The notes: generated from the sequence alone by a model not told the origin. Positions 51,245 to 60,711 are shown, numbered from the stretch's first letter. The stretch is DNA of 64,000 bases from Bradyrhizobium sp. AUGA SZCCT0176 (GCF_018130145.1 NZ_JAFCMB010000009.1:1-64000), one strand, 5' to 3'. A program made the numbers and translations.

Positions 51245-52126
51245 ATGCCTTCGCAGCCCGCACAGCAGATTCCCGGCGTCTATCATCGCAAGATCGGGGA
51301 CATCGTCGTCACCACGATCAGCGACGGCTATCTCGACGGTAACCTCGAGGTGATGCGCAACGTCGATGTCGAGAAGGCACGTCGGATCCTCCAGGACGCG
51401 TTCCGGCCGGCGCGGCGAACCAGCGTCAACACGTTCCTGATCCACTCAAAGGGCCGCATCGCTATCGTCGACACCGGATCGGGCAATTATCTGCAGCCGA
51501 CCGCAGGCCACGTTCAGCGCAATCTCGCGGCGGCCGGCATCGATCCGAAATCGATCGACACCGTGTTGCTCACGCACATGCACCCGGATCACTCCGCCGG
51601 CCTGACCGACATGTCGAACGGTCAACGCTACTTTCCGAACGCGGAACTGGTCATGCACGAAAACGAACAGGCGTACTGGTTTGACGATGGCGAGATGAGC
51701 AAGGTCGACGAGCGAGCGAGGCAGCTCTATTTTGGCGCCGGCCGGGAGCAGGTCGCGCCTTACAAGGAACGCACGCGTTTGTTTCGAGACGGCGAGGTTT
51801 TTCCTGGCGTGACCGCCGTACCCAGCCTCGGGCATACGCCCGGCCATACCGCGTATCTGGTTGCATCCGATAATGATCAGTTGATGATCTGGGGCGACAC
51901 AGTACATGTGCCGGAAGTGCAGACCGCGTTTCCCGAAGCCGGCATGGCCTTCGACACCGATCTCGCCGCGGCAGCGGCCTCACGAAAACGCATGTTCGAT
52001 CGCGTCAGCGCAGACGGCATCCTGATCGCCGGGATGCACCTGCATTTCCCCGCATTCTCGCGCCTTGCACGCCGTGGCGACGCGTATGCGCTTTATCCGG
52101 AGGCATGGGTTCACAATCTGGCCTAG
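51245..52126 (+). CDS. MBL-fold metallo-hydrolase
   Basis: 293-aa metallo-beta-lactamase-fold hydrolase with a two-metal site: THMHPDHSAG (His111, His113, Asp115, His116), GHTPGHT, GDTVH and GMHLHFP. The layout is like the quorum-quenching lactonase and related MBL hydrolases, but no substrate can be assigned. The C-terminus is polar. Probably cotranscribed with the alpha/beta hydrolase. Confidence 0.88.
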   Translation: MPSQPAQQIPGVYHRKIGDIVVTTISDGYLDGNLEVMRNVDVEKARRILQDAFRPARRTSVNTFLIHSKGRIAIVDTGSGNYLQPTAGHVQRNLAAAGIDPKSIDTVLLTHMHPDHSAGLTDMSNGQRYFPNAELVMHENEQAYWFDDGEMSKVDERARQLYFGAGREQVAPYKERTRLFRDGEVFPGVTAVPSLGHTPGHTAYLVASDNDQLMIWGDTVHVPEVQTAFPEAGMAFDTDLAAAAASRKRMFDRVSADGILIAGMHLHFPAFSRLARRGDAYALYPEAWVHNLA

Positions 52127-52295
52127 CGGGACGCAGCGCAGCCCGGGTGGCGTGACCAGGAGCCCGTTCTACTTTGCATGGGGTTGTTACGCGATTTTTT
52201 GTCCGGGCCCAGTCCGGGTACCAAACTGGCGCAAACAAAGAAGCGGACTATATGAGGGATCGTAGTCCGCCATATCAATCACTCCCGACGCCCCC

Positions 52296-53036
52296 TTGAT
52301 CAAACCAGTCATCATCTTTCTGTCGTTGGTTTTTTTCCCGATCGGTGTATCGGCGGCCCGCTATTGGTCCGATGACCCGCGTGGAAGCTGGCAGACGGCG
52401 GACCGCTCCAGCGCCGGGCTTTTGCCTGAGGCATCCCGCCATCCCGATGCGGTCATTCGCATTTATGGCGCGCGCACGCTGCGATGGAAGGCGATCTTCG
52501 CGATCCACACCTGGATCGTTATCAAGGAGCAGAACGCCGCGACCTATACCCGCTATGACTACACCGCCTGGGGCGAGCCGATCCGCACCAACGGCTTCGC
52601 GGCCGATGCGCGCTGGTTCGGCGCCACCCCTGAAACCATCGTCGCGGTCGATGGCGAGGAAGCAAGTCGCCTCATTCCCAAGATTCGTCACGTCGTCGAA
52701 AATTATCGATTCCGGGCCTATGGCGACTACAGCCCGTGGCCGGGTCCGAACTCCAACACCTTCGTGCAGGCCGTCCTCAATGCGGTCCCCGAACTGATGG
52801 CTGTGCTGCCGCCCACCGCGATCGGAAAAGACTATCCCTACGAGGGCAAGTCATTCGGACTGACGGCTTCCGGTACCGGCGTTTTTGCGTCGCTCGGAGG
52901 TTATCTCGGCCTCACCATCGGATGGGTCGAGGGTTTCGAAATCAACTTCCTCGGCGCGGTGCTGGGATTCGATGTTCGCCGGCCGGCGCTGAAATTTCCG
53001 GGCATCGGCCGATTGGGAATGACGGCCGGAATTTAA
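52296..53036 (+). CDS. DUF3750 domain-containing exported protein
   Basis: 246 aa. Signal peptide MIKPVIIFLSLVFFPIGVSA, then RYWSDDPRGSWQTADRSSAGLLPEA, IFAIHTWIVIKE, YSPWPGPNSNTFVQAVLNAVPEL and a C-terminal Gly/Phe-rich segment (ASLGGYLGLTIGWVEG). WPGPNSNTF is the DUF3750 hallmark. TTG at 52296 is the only workable start: an in-frame TAG lies shortly upstream, and no ATG or GTG stands between. Confidence 0.8.
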   Translation: MIKPVIIFLSLVFFPIGVSAARYWSDDPRGSWQTADRSSAGLLPEASRHPDAVIRIYGARTLRWKAIFAIHTWIVIKEQNAATYTRYDYTAWGEPIRTNGFAADARWFGATPETIVAVDGEEASRLIPKIRHVVENYRFRAYGDYSPWPGPNSNTFVQAVLNAVPELMAVLPPTAIGKDYPYEGKSFGLTASGTGVFASLGGYLGLTIGWVEGFEINFLGAVLGFDVRRPALKFPGIGRLGMTAGI

Positions 53037-53196
53037 CCCGCCGTTAACCTTGTGCCGAATTGTCGCTCACCCGATGATGCGGCAAAAATTGATGCCTGAT
53101 GCGCGCTTTTTGACCTCGCATTTGTGCGCTGCAATATCTATGTAGGAATCAGGAAGGAAATTCGCCCCAAGGACAACTCCGAAAAGGAGCCATCTA

Positions 53197-53406
53197 ATGG
53201 CGAATGTTCTAACCACTGGGGCCTGGCTTTCTGCCCCGACCAAAAAACCTTCATTTCTTGCAAGATTGTTGCGCGTCCGTATCGAATCCAATGAGCGGCG
53301 GGCTGCCCACATTGTAGAGACATACGTTGCCGCCCACGGGCTGCAAAACCTGTCCGATAATGCCGAGCGCCAGATTGATCGCTTGTTCTCCAGAGCGGGC
53401 CGATAG
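53197..53406 (+). CDS. Small hypothetical protein, 69 aa
   Basis: Helical, basic protein with RLLRVRIESNERRAAHIVETYVAAHGLQNLSDNAERQIDRLF. AAAAGGAG lies 9 bases before the ATG. Not recognised. It is followed two bases after its TAG by a second small gene, so the pair is probably cotranslated. Confidence 0.6.
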   Translation: MANVLTTGAWLSAPTKKPSFLARLLRVRIESNERRAAHIVETYVAAHGLQNLSDNAERQIDRLFSRAGR

Positions 53407-53408
53407 CC

Positions 53409-53531
53409 ATGGTCACACTCATCATCATGCAGGTCGCAGCCAGGCTCGCTCGTTTTGGCAAACAGGCTCATGAGACGTGGCGCGAAACCCAGCGCCTCCG
53501 TCGCAGCCTTGCCGGCCCCGCGGAAGAATAA
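53409..53531 (+). CDS. Small hypothetical protein, 40 aa
   Basis: Forty residues, MVTLIIMQVAARLARFGKQAHE... to a basic-acidic tail ending AGPAEE. It could form one amphipathic helix. It begins 2 bases after the stop of the 69-aa gene and ends 22 bases before a strong hairpin, an arrangement that supports it. No family recognised. Confidence 0.45.
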   Translation: MVTLIIMQVAARLARFGKQAHETWRETQRLRRSLAGPAEE

Positions 53532-53553
53532 CCGCACCGCGCACGGTCCCCTT

Positions 53554-53579
53554 CGTTTCACCGGTCAGCCGGTGAAACG
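53554..53579. terminator. Bidirectional hairpin terminator
   Basis: Perfect 11-bp stem CGTTTCACCGG / CCGGTGAAACG with loop TCAG, between convergent small plus-strand genes and the RidA operon on the minus strand. No clear T-run on either side. Confidence 0.75.
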
Positions 53580-53596
53580 AGAGGGAAATGCGCGCC

Positions 53597-53944
53597 TCAG
53601 CCCTTGAGCGCGGTGACCACGACCTCGATCAAGGCGCCGCCACCGAGATCGGCCACGCCGACGGTGGCGCGCGCCGGCAAATTGTCGCCGAAGAATTCGG
53701 TCCAGGCCGCGTCCATCTCCTTCTTCTTCGAGAGATCCGTCACAAAGATCGAGGCGCTGACGACGCGCGATCGATCCGTGCCCGCCTCTTTCAGATAGCC
53801 CGCGATCTTGCCGAGGATGTTGCGGGTCTGCTCGCCCATCGCAACGCTGGTGTCATCGGCGATCGTGCCGCCGACAAAGACAAAACCGTTGGCTTCAACG
53901 GCGCGGTGCATGATCGGGGTGCGGATGTTGCGGATGATATTCAT
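53597..53944 (-). CDS. Rid-family protein (reactive imine deaminase)
   Basis: 115-aa YjgF/RidA trimer-fold protein. VFVGGTIADDTS near residue 23, YLKEAGTDRSRVVSASIFVTDL near residues 50-71, LPARATVGVADL with the conserved Arg92 and a C-terminal IEVVVTA. It hydrolyses enamines/imines made by amino-acid oxidising enzymes. Last gene of a nine-gene operon with three flavoprotein oxidoreductase components, which fits that role. Confidence 0.88.
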   Translation of the reverse strand: MNIIRNIRTPIMHRAVEANGFVFVGGTIADDTSVAMGEQTRNILGKIAGYLKEAGTDRSRVVSASIFVTDLSKKKEMDAAWTEFFGDNLPARATVGVADLGGGALIEVVVTALKG

Positions 53945-53962
53945 GATGTCCTCATCTTGGTT

Positions 53963-55084
53963 CTAGGGTGGGGAAGAATGAAAGCGCTCGATGCCGAGAT
54001 CGCCGATCCGGGTCTGGGTGCCGCCGCTCGCGATCAGCTCCGTCATCACGGCGCCGGCGCCGGGGCCGAGCTGGAAGCCATGCAGCGAGAAGCCGAACTG
54101 GTGATAGAGCCCTGAATGGCGGGCGCTCGGGCCGAAGACGGGCAGTTCGTCGCGCGTCCGCGCCTCGATGCCGGCCCACGCGCGCACGATGGTGGCGCTG
54201 CGCATCACGGGAAATAATTCGAACACGGTGCGGGCGCTGATGGCGAGACTGCGCCAGTCCAGCACCGTCTCGTTGCGGTCCTGGTCCGGCGTCGCCAGAT
54301 GCCCGCCGCCGATCAGCACCGTGCCATTGGCGAACTGTTTGAAGGACAGCTTGCGGCCGCGCAGGATCACCACGGGATCGATGAAATGCGGCACGCGGGA
54401 GGTGATCATCAGCATCGGCGCCACGGTCTCGACCGGCACCGGCTCGCCAAGATCAGCGGCGATGCGGCCGGCCCACGCACCGGCGGCATTGACGAGCACC
54501 GGCGCCGCATAGCTATCGGCACCGACATCGACCCGCCACAGCCCATCCTGCTTTCGAATGTTGGTCGCGGCGACGCCCTCAACGACGGTGGCGCCGAGCG
54601 CTTCGGCCTTGCGGCGGATCGCGGTGGTGGTTCGGGCCGGTTCGGCCGCGCCGTCGCGCCGCGACACCACGCCGCCGGGACAGCTCTCCGCCACCGCCGG
54701 CACCAGCCGCCGCAGCTCCGGCCCGTCGATCAGCTCCTCGTGGGTGAAGCCGAGCGCGTTCAGCTCGGCGACGCGCGCGCGACAGGCATCGAATTCGGAA
54801 TCGTTCTCGGCAACCAGTACCTGGCCGTGGCTTTCGAAGCCGCAGCTATCGTCGACCAGTTCTTCGATCCGCTCCCAAATTCCCATCGAGCGGATCGAGA
54901 GCGGGATCTCGGCGACATGCCGTGCAAGCTGGCGGACGCCGCCGGCATTCACGCCCGAGGCGTGGCGGCCGGCATAGTCCTTCTCGATCAGCACCGGCTT
55001 CATGCCGGCGAGGCACAGGTGAAGCGCGGTCGAGCATCCGTGGATGCCGCCACCGACGATGATGGCATCCGCAAGCTTCGTCAT
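53963..55084 (-). CDS. FAD-dependent amine oxidoreductase, HcnC/glycine-oxidase-like beta subunit
   Basis: 373-aa DAO-family flavoprotein. N-terminal FAD motif AIIVGGGIHGCSTALHL (8-24), GRHASGVNAGGVRQ near residue 40, and VRAWAGIEARTRDELPVFG near residue 315. Related subunits act in hydrogen cyanide synthase (HcnC), octopine/nopaline oxidase and D-hydroxyproline dehydrogenase. The ATG at 55084 overlaps the stop of the alpha-subunit gene (ATGA). Likely oxidises the C-N bond of an imported amino-acid derivative. Confidence 0.85.
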   Translation of the reverse strand: MTKLADAIIVGGGIHGCSTALHLCLAGMKPVLIEKDYAGRHASGVNAGGVRQLARHVAEIPLSIRSMGIWERIEELVDDSCGFESHGQVLVAENDSEFDACRARVAELNALGFTHEELIDGPELRRLVPAVAESCPGGVVSRRDGAAEPARTTTAIRRKAEALGATVVEGVAATNIRKQDGLWRVDVGADSYAAPVLVNAAGAWAGRIAADLGEPVPVETVAPMLMITSRVPHFIDPVVILRGRKLSFKQFANGTVLIGGGHLATPDQDRNETVLDWRSLAISARTVFELFPVMRSATIVRAWAGIEARTRDELPVFGPSARHSGLYHQFGFSLHGFQLGPGAGAVMTELIASGGTQTRIGDLGIERFHSSPP

Positions 55085-56499
55085 CCGCGCACCACTGCAT
55101 TGACGTCGGCTTCTGTCTTCGGCACCGCCGCCAGCTCCGCCAGCGTGATCGGCTTCACCGGTGCGCGCAGCCGGTAGTAGCCGATCTCCTGAGGACTCTT
55201 GCCGCGGGCTTGCGCCATCAGCTCGGTGACCGTCAGACCGCAGAGCCGGCCCTGGCAGGGACCCATTCCGGTGCGGCGATAGGCTTTGAGCTGGTTCGGA
55301 CCGGTCGCGCCGATCGCGACGGCGTCGAGAATGTCCTTGGCCGATACCTCCTCGCAGCGGCAGACGATGGTGTCATCAGAGGGGATGCGAAACTGTGGGG
55401 CCGGACGGAACAGCGTGTCGAGGAAAATGCGGCCGCGCTCGGCCCTTACCAGCGCTGCGTTGAAAGATGCCATCGGTGCTAGCCTGGCAGCAGCAGCCGG
55501 CGCCAGCGCCTCGACCGCGGCGCGTGCAGCGATGCGGCCGCGGACAATGGCGGCCTCCGCGCCGCCGATCCCGGCACCGTCGCCGGCGATCGCGATGCCC
55601 TCGACTGATGTGTTGCCGTCACGATCGAGCACCGGCGACCAGCACAGTTGCAAATCATCCCAGCGATGCTCGATCCCTGTTGCCATCGCGAGGTTGACGT
55701 TGGGCACTACGCCCTGGTGCAGCAGCAGCAACTCGGCGGGGATCGTCTCGCGCCGGCCGGCGGACAGATAGGTTACGGTTGCGAGCTGGCCGTCGCCGAC
55801 GGCGGCAAGTTCGCTGACGCCAGTCACGACAGGCACTTTGGCGCGCACCTGCTTCATCAACGCCAAACCCTTCGCGAAATAGGGCGACGTCATGAAGGCA
55901 AAGGCGTGAGGCAGCGCGGCAAGATAGTTGCGACGCTCGGTCGTATCGAGGATGCGGTCGATACGGCCGCCGAGGCGCAGGATCTGCGCGGCGAGCAGCC
56001 AAAGCAGCGGTCCCTGGCCCGCGATCACCGTCGGCCGGTCCGGCACGAGGCCCGACGACTTCAGCATCGTCTGCGCGGCGCCTGCGGTCATCACGCCCGG
56101 GAGGGTCCAGCCGGGAATCGGAAACGGCCGCTCCAGCGCGCCCGTCGCCAGAATCACCCGACGCGCCTTGACGAAGCACGACGCGCCGCCGAGCGATATG
56201 CCGATTTCGAGATTGCGGTCGAGGCTCCAGACCGTCGCGCGCTGGATGATTTCCGCGCCGCTCGATCGCACCGCCTCGACAAGTTCGGTGCCGGCCCAAT
56301 AGTCGGCGCCGAGATGGCCGCGTTCCGTGACCGGGGTCGAGGCGATGGCGCGCCAGACCTGGCCGCCGGGGCCGGCATTCTCGTCGAGCAGCAGCGCCGA
56401 GAGGCCCGCCTCGGCCGCGGTCGCGGCGGCGGCGAGCCCGGCAGGCCCTGCTCCGATCACCACGACATCATAGCTGTCGCGCCTGGGTGTCGTATTCAT
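55081..56499 (-). CDS. FAD/NAD(P)-binding oxidoreductase, HcnB/OoxA-like alpha subunit with BFD-type Fe-S domain
   Basis: 472 aa. VVVIGAGPAGLAAAATAAEAG (12-32) is the FAD motif, VILATGALERPFPIPGWTLPGV near residue 130 is typical of the HcnB/opine-oxidase A family and PTVIAGQGPLLWLLAAQILRLGG near residue 170 is a second nucleotide fold. The C-terminal bacterioferritin-associated-ferredoxin-like site has Cys380, Cys382, Cys415 and Cys420 (CRC ... GPCQGRLC) for one [2Fe-2S]. The ATG at 56499 has GGAGA and overlaps the stop of the ferredoxin gene. Works with the neighbours as a three-part dehydrogenase. Confidence 0.87.
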   Translation of the reverse strand: MNTTPRRDSYDVVVIGAGPAGLAAAATAAEAGLSALLLDENAGPGGQVWRAIASTPVTERGHLGADYWAGTELVEAVRSSGAEIIQRATVWSLDRNLEIGISLGGASCFVKARRVILATGALERPFPIPGWTLPGVMTAGAAQTMLKSSGLVPDRPTVIAGQGPLLWLLAAQILRLGGRIDRILDTTERRNYLAALPHAFAFMTSPYFAKGLALMKQVRAKVPVVTGVSELAAVGDGQLATVTYLSAGRRETIPAELLLLHQGVVPNVNLAMATGIEHRWDDLQLCWSPVLDRDGNTSVEGIAIAGDGAGIGGAEAAIVRGRIAARAAVEALAPAAAARLAPMASFNAALVRAERGRIFLDTLFRPAPQFRIPSDDTIVCRCEEVSAKDILDAVAIGATGPNQLKAYRRTGMGPCQGRLCGLTVTELMAQARGKSPQEIGYYRLRAPVKPITLAELAAVPKTEADVNAVVRG

Positions 56500-56792
56500 C
56501 GGCCGATCTCCCGCTTGCCCTTCTGGATTTCGATCTGCATGCCCTCGGCAACGGGCACCAGGCAGCCTTGCCGATTGCCGACGCCATCGATGGTGACGAG
56601 GCAGTCGAAGCACACGCCCATCATGCAATAGGGCAATCGCGGCGCGCCGCTCACTGCGGTCGCGCGGCGCACATCACGGCCGGAGGCAAGCAATGCTGCG
56701 GAAACCGTATCGCCCTCGCGCGCCGCGACGGCGGCCCCGTCCACGACGATGTGCACGGATGGTCTGCTGTCCTGATCGGATCGTTTGAACAT
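56496..56792 (-). CDS. (2Fe-2S)-binding subunit, HcnA-like
   Basis: 98-aa ferredoxin-like subunit. Ligands Cys56, Cys61, Cys64 and Cys77 (PYCMMGVCFDCLVTIDG...QGC) for one plant-type [2Fe-2S] cluster. It is the small partner of the alpha subunit and is coupled to it by a 4-base overlap. Confidence 0.88.
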   Translation of the reverse strand: MFKRSDQDSRPSVHIVVDGAAVAAREGDTVSAALLASGRDVRRATAVSGAPRLPYCMMGVCFDCLVTIDGVGNRQGCLVPVAEGMQIEIQKGKREIGR

Positions 56793-56836
56793 TGGCTGCC
56801 TCTTCGCCCTTCTGTCGCGTTCGGGTCGTATCGATG

Positions 56837-57976
56837 TCAGTAATAGCCGCTGCCTGCCGCAGCATGGTTCGCGTCGAAGCGGCGGGCCGAGAACGCGCCG
56901 ACCAATTCCGGTTCGAGCGCGCCCGCCGCCACCATCCGCGCAATCTCGAAGGCGTGGTTGGAAGCCAGCGTCACGCCGGAATGACAGCAGGTGACGAAAG
57001 CGCCCGGCGCGCTCTCCGACTGATCGTAAATCGGGAAACCATCCTGCGGCATCACGCGGATGCCGGACCAGGTGCGCACGACGTTGAGGCGCGCCAGATG
57101 CGGAAACGTGCGCTGCGCCCGATCCGCCATCACGGCGCTGACCGCATGGTTCAGCGTGCGATCGTCGAGCTGATCTTCCTTGCTGTCGCCGATCATCACC
57201 GTGCCCTCGTCGGTCTGGCGAATGGTGGTCAAAGGATGCGGCAGGAACGGCATGGTGCGCTCGGTCACCACGATCTGGCCGCGGGTCGGGCCCATCGGCG
57301 CCGACAGGCCGACCATCGGCGCCAGCGACTGGTTGGCGTTGCCGGCGGAGAGCACGACCTTGCCGGCGCGGATCTCGCCCTGCTGCGTCGAGAGCCGGAA
57401 TTCGCCGCCGCGCCGCGCGATCGCCGAGACCGGCCGCTCGGGAAAATAGTCGATGCCGAACAATTTCAGCCCAGTGTGGAAGGCGCGGAAGGTGCGCAGC
57501 GAATTGACGTGCCCGTCCCAGGGGCAGAAGCTGCCGCCGGAGACCTCCGGCCCGATCAGCGGCAGCATCTTCTTGACCTCGGAGGCCGACAGCATCTCCA
57601 TCCTGTAGTCAGCCGCGCCGACCTGGTTGTGCATGCGCGTCACAAGCTGCGCGCGCTGCGCAAACTCATTCTCGCCAAGCGTCAGGTGGAAACCGCCATT
57701 CTGCTGCAGGGCGACGTCGAGCCCGGTCTGGTTCTTCAATTCGGCGGCGAGCTTGCCCCAGGTTTCGGAGGCCCGCATGGTCCAGCCGGTATAGGCCGGC
57801 ATGCCGAGGCCCTTGCTCTGCACCCAGACCAGCGCGAAGTTTGCCCGCGAGGCGCGCTTGGCGATGTCGCCCTCGTCGAGGACAACGACCCGCTTTCCGA
57901 GCCGGCCAAGACCCCAGGCGATAGCGGAGCCGAGCAGTCCGCCGCCCACGACCGCGACGTCATAGTCTTTTGACAT
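56837..57976 (-). CDS. FAD-dependent oxidoreductase (DAO / glycine-oxidase family)
   Basis: 379-aa flavoprotein with VAVVGGGLLGSAIAWGLGRLG (8-28), KRASRANFALVWVQSKG near residue 40, MGPTRGQIVVTER near residue 228 and a C-terminal FAD motif ending CCHSGVTLASNHAFEIARMV. Second DAO-type protein of this operon, distantly related to the HcnC-like one. Candidate substrates are N-alkyl or D-amino acids. Gap of 10 bases after the permease gene. Confidence 0.87.
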   Translation of the reverse strand: MSKDYDVAVVGGGLLGSAIAWGLGRLGKRVVVLDEGDIAKRASRANFALVWVQSKGLGMPAYTGWTMRASETWGKLAAELKNQTGLDVALQQNGGFHLTLGENEFAQRAQLVTRMHNQVGAADYRMEMLSASEVKKMLPLIGPEVSGGSFCPWDGHVNSLRTFRAFHTGLKLFGIDYFPERPVSAIARRGGEFRLSTQQGEIRAGKVVLSAGNANQSLAPMVGLSAPMGPTRGQIVVTERTMPFLPHPLTTIRQTDEGTVMIGDSKEDQLDDRTLNHAVSAVMADRAQRTFPHLARLNVVRTWSGIRVMPQDGFPIYDQSESAPGAFVTCCHSGVTLASNHAFEIARMVAAGALEPELVGAFSARRFDANHAAAGSGYY

Positions 57977-57986
57977 ATGGGTTCTC

Positions 57987-58793
57987 CTAGCGCCCCGGGT
58001 CGTTCTTGCCGGCCAGCACGCGGTCGAGCCCGTAGAAGCGGTCGAGCAGGATCAGGGCGGTCATGGTGATCGCGATCACGCTGGCCGAGACTGACGTCAC
58101 CAGCGGATCGATGTTGTCCTGGATGTAAAGGAACATGCGAACCGGCAGCGTCTCGGTGCCGGGTGTGGCCAGGAAGACGGTCATGGTCAGATCGTCAAAG
58201 GACTGAATAAAGGCGAGCGCCCAGCCGCTGATGACGCCCGGCAGGATCAGCGGCAGCGTCACGCGGCGGAACAGCGTCCAATCGCCGGCGCCGAGCGAGA
58301 CCGCGGCCATCTCGATCGAGCGATCCATGCCGGTCGCCGCGGCCAGCGTCAGCCGCAATGCGAACGGAAACACCACCACCACATGCGCGACCAGCAATCC
58401 TGCGAAACTGCCGCCAATGCCGATCGCCGTGAAGAAGCGCAGGAAGGCGATGCCGAGCACGACATGCGGGATCATCAGCGGCGACAGGAACAACGCTGCG
58501 AGCGTGTCGCGGCCACGAAAACTGTAACGCGCGATGGCAAGCGCCGCCGGCACCGCGAACAGCACCGCCACCAGCGAGGACAGCGCACCCAACCCGAGGC
58601 TCACCCAGAACGCATGGACGAACTCGGGATAGTTCGCGATCGCCCTGAACCAGCGCAGCGAGAAACTGGTGGTCGGCAGCGACAAATAGCCCTCGGGCGT
58701 GAAAGCGACGAGGCAGACCACCAGGATCGGCGCCAGCATGACGACAACGAAGATCGTATGGAAGATCAGCGCGAGCGGGCCGTTGGTCCTCAT
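57987..58793 (-). CDS. ABC transporter permease (PotC-like)
   Basis: 268-aa BPD_transp_1 permease with six hydrophobic segments. The EAA-type loop SLGAGDWTLFRRVTLPLILPGVISG (about 165-190) contacts the ATPase. FIQSFDDLTMTVFL is typical of the spermidine/putrescine subgroup. Its ATG overlaps the stop of the other permease gene (ATGA). Confidence 0.9.
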   Translation of the reverse strand: MRTNGPLALIFHTIFVVVMLAPILVVCLVAFTPEGYLSLPTTSFSLRWFRAIANYPEFVHAFWVSLGLGALSSLVAVLFAVPAALAIARYSFRGRDTLAALFLSPLMIPHVVLGIAFLRFFTAIGIGGSFAGLLVAHVVVVFPFALRLTLAAATGMDRSIEMAAVSLGAGDWTLFRRVTLPLILPGVISGWALAFIQSFDDLTMTVFLATPGTETLPVRMFLYIQDNIDPLVTSVSASVIAITMTALILLDRFYGLDRVLAGKNDPGR

Positions 58794-59671
58794 CGGAACA
58801 CCTCGGCATAGCGCCGCTCGATCAGCGCGTTGCTGCCGACGACGATCAGCACCAGCGCCACCAGCAGCAGGACCGCCACCGCCGCACCGAGCGGCCAGTT
58901 CAGCGTGTTGAGAAACTCGTCATAGGCGAGCGTCGCCGCGACCTTGAGCCGGCGGCCACCGATGATGGCGGGCGTCGCGAAAGCGCTGGCCGACAGCGAG
59001 AACACGATGATCGCGCCCGACAACACGCCCGGCATGATCTGCGGCAGCACGATGCGGCGGATGATCGTGAACGGGCCGGCGCCGAGCGACAGAGCGGCGT
59101 TCTCGATCTGCGGGTCGACGCGCTGCAGCGCGGCCCAGACCGACAGCACCATGAACGGCATCATCACATGCGCGAGTGCGATGACGATGCCGGTCTCGGT
59201 GAACATGAAGGGCAGCGGCGAGCCGATCAGTCCGAGCGACATCAGGAGCTTGTTGACCAGCCCGTTATTGCCGCCGAACAGCAGCGCCCAGCCCAGCGTG
59301 CGCGCCACCACGGAGATCAGCAACGGGCCAAGGATCACCAGCAGGAAGAAGCTCTTCCAGCGTCCGCTCATGCGGTTGAGGATGTAGGCCTCCGGCGCGC
59401 CGAGCACGGCGGTGATCAGCGTCGTCAGCAGCGCGATGCGGAACGTCCGCCAGAACATCTCGGCAAAATAGGGATCGGTGGCGACCTCGTGCCAGTTCTT
59501 CAGGATGAAGACCGGCTCGATGCCCTTGTACTGGCCCCAGTCGTGGAACGAGAGCATCACCGTCATGGCAAGCGGAATCACCAGAACGCCGACGAACAGC
59601 ATCAGCGCGGGCGCGGTCAGCAGCCACGCCGTGCGCGCATCGCGCCCGTCCGTCGCAGGTGCTGCGCTCAT
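58790..59671 (-). CDS. ABC transporter permease (PotB-like)
   Basis: 293-aa permease from the ATG at 59671, which overlaps the stop of the ATPase gene. Six hydrophobic segments; EAA loop SLGAGPFTIIRRIVLPQIMPGVLSG near residue 200. The frame upstream of this ATG is shadow of the ATPase. Forms the channel with the PotC-like subunit. Confidence 0.9.
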   Translation of the reverse strand: MSAAPATDGRDARTAWLLTAPALMLFVGVLVIPLAMTVMLSFHDWGQYKGIEPVFILKNWHEVATDPYFAEMFWRTFRIALLTTLITAVLGAPEAYILNRMSGRWKSFFLLVILGPLLISVVARTLGWALLFGGNNGLVNKLLMSLGLIGSPLPFMFTETGIVIALAHVMMPFMVLSVWAALQRVDPQIENAALSLGAGPFTIIRRIVLPQIMPGVLSGAIIVFSLSASAFATPAIIGGRRLKVAATLAYDEFLNTLNWPLGAAVAVLLLVALVLIVVGSNALIERRYAEVFR

Positions 59672-60711
59672 GCGGCGCCTCCGGCGCGGCGCAGGCTCAT
59701 GTCCTCCGGCCGCCAGGCGAGCCGGACGGCCTCGCCCTCCGCGGGTTGCGGCTGGCCGTCGTTCTGGCGGATCACGATCACCGCGCCGCATTCGCTCTCG
59801 CACTGGAACAGCCAGTGATTGCCCTGGAAGATGCGGGTGACGATCTTCGCCGCGAGCCCGGCGTCGCCGAAGCCGATCCTTTCCGGGCGGATGCTGACCG
59901 TCACCGGACCCGCAAGGCCGGCCGGCGCCGGCGCGCTCCAAGAGCCCGCGATCAGCTGTCCCGGCGTGGCGGTCCGGTCGATGGTCGCGGCGAAATCATT
60001 GGTCTTGCCGAGGAACTGGGACACGAAGGCGGAAGCCGGCCGCTCATAGGTTTCCTGCGGCGTTCCGATCTGCTCGATGCGGCCCTGGCTCATCACCACA
60101 ATCCGGTCGGACAGCGACATCGCCTCGTTCTGGTCGTGGGTGACGAGAATCGTGGTGGTGCCGAGATTTCGCTGGATCTGGCGCAGCTCGATCTGCATCT
60201 CCTCGCGCAGCTTGGCGTCGAGGTTCGACAGCGGCTCGTCGAGCAGCAGCACGCTCGGCCGGATCACGAGCGCGCGGGCAAGCGCGACGCGTTGCTGCTG
60301 ACCGCCGGACATCCGGCGCGGATAACGCTCCTCGTAGCCGGCGAGCCCGACCATGGCCAGCGTGGCGCGGACGCGCTCGCTGCACTCGGACCGCGGCACG
60401 CGCCGCATCTCGAGGCCAAAGGCGACGTTCTCGGCCGCCGTCATATGCGGGAACAGCGCATAACTCTGAAATACGATGCCGAGCCCGCGCTTCGCCGGCT
60501 GCACCACGGTCAGGTCGTGTCCCTCGAGCCGAATCGCGCCGCGCGTGGGATCGAGGAAGCCCGCGATCATCTGCAGTGTCGTGGTCTTGCCACAGCCCGA
60601 CGGACCGAGGAAGGAGACGAACTCGCCCTTGCCGACGGTCAGACTGAAGTCATCGACCACAGTCTGCGCGCCGAACTGTTTTGCGACACGGTCGAGCTCA
60701 AGAAAGGACAT
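59668..60711 (-). CDS. ABC transporter ATP-binding protein (PotA-like)
   Basis: 347 aa. Walker A GPSGCGKTT (36-44), Q-loop VFQSYALFP, signature MSGGQQQRVALARAL, Walker B VLLLDEPLSNLDAKLR, and an H-loop in VTHDQNEAMSLSD. The C-terminal 110 residues are the TOBE/OB regulatory domain (SIRPERIGFG). Such PotA-type ATPases energise polyamine, putrescine-like or opine importers. The ATG at 60711 has GGAAG 5 bases upstream. Confidence 0.93.
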   Translation of the reverse strand: MSFLELDRVAKQFGAQTVVDDFSLTVGKGEFVSFLGPSGCGKTTTLQMIAGFLDPTRGAIRLEGHDLTVVQPAKRGLGIVFQSYALFPHMTAAENVAFGLEMRRVPRSECSERVRATLAMVGLAGYEERYPRRMSGGQQQRVALARALVIRPSVLLLDEPLSNLDAKLREEMQIELRQIQRNLGTTTILVTHDQNEAMSLSDRIVVMSQGRIEQIGTPQETYERPASAFVSQFLGKTNDFAATIDRTATPGQLIAGSWSAPAPAGLAGPVTVSIRPERIGFGDAGLAAKIVTRIFQGNHWLFQCESECGAVIVIRQNDGQPQPAEGEAVRLAWRPEDMSLRRAGGAA

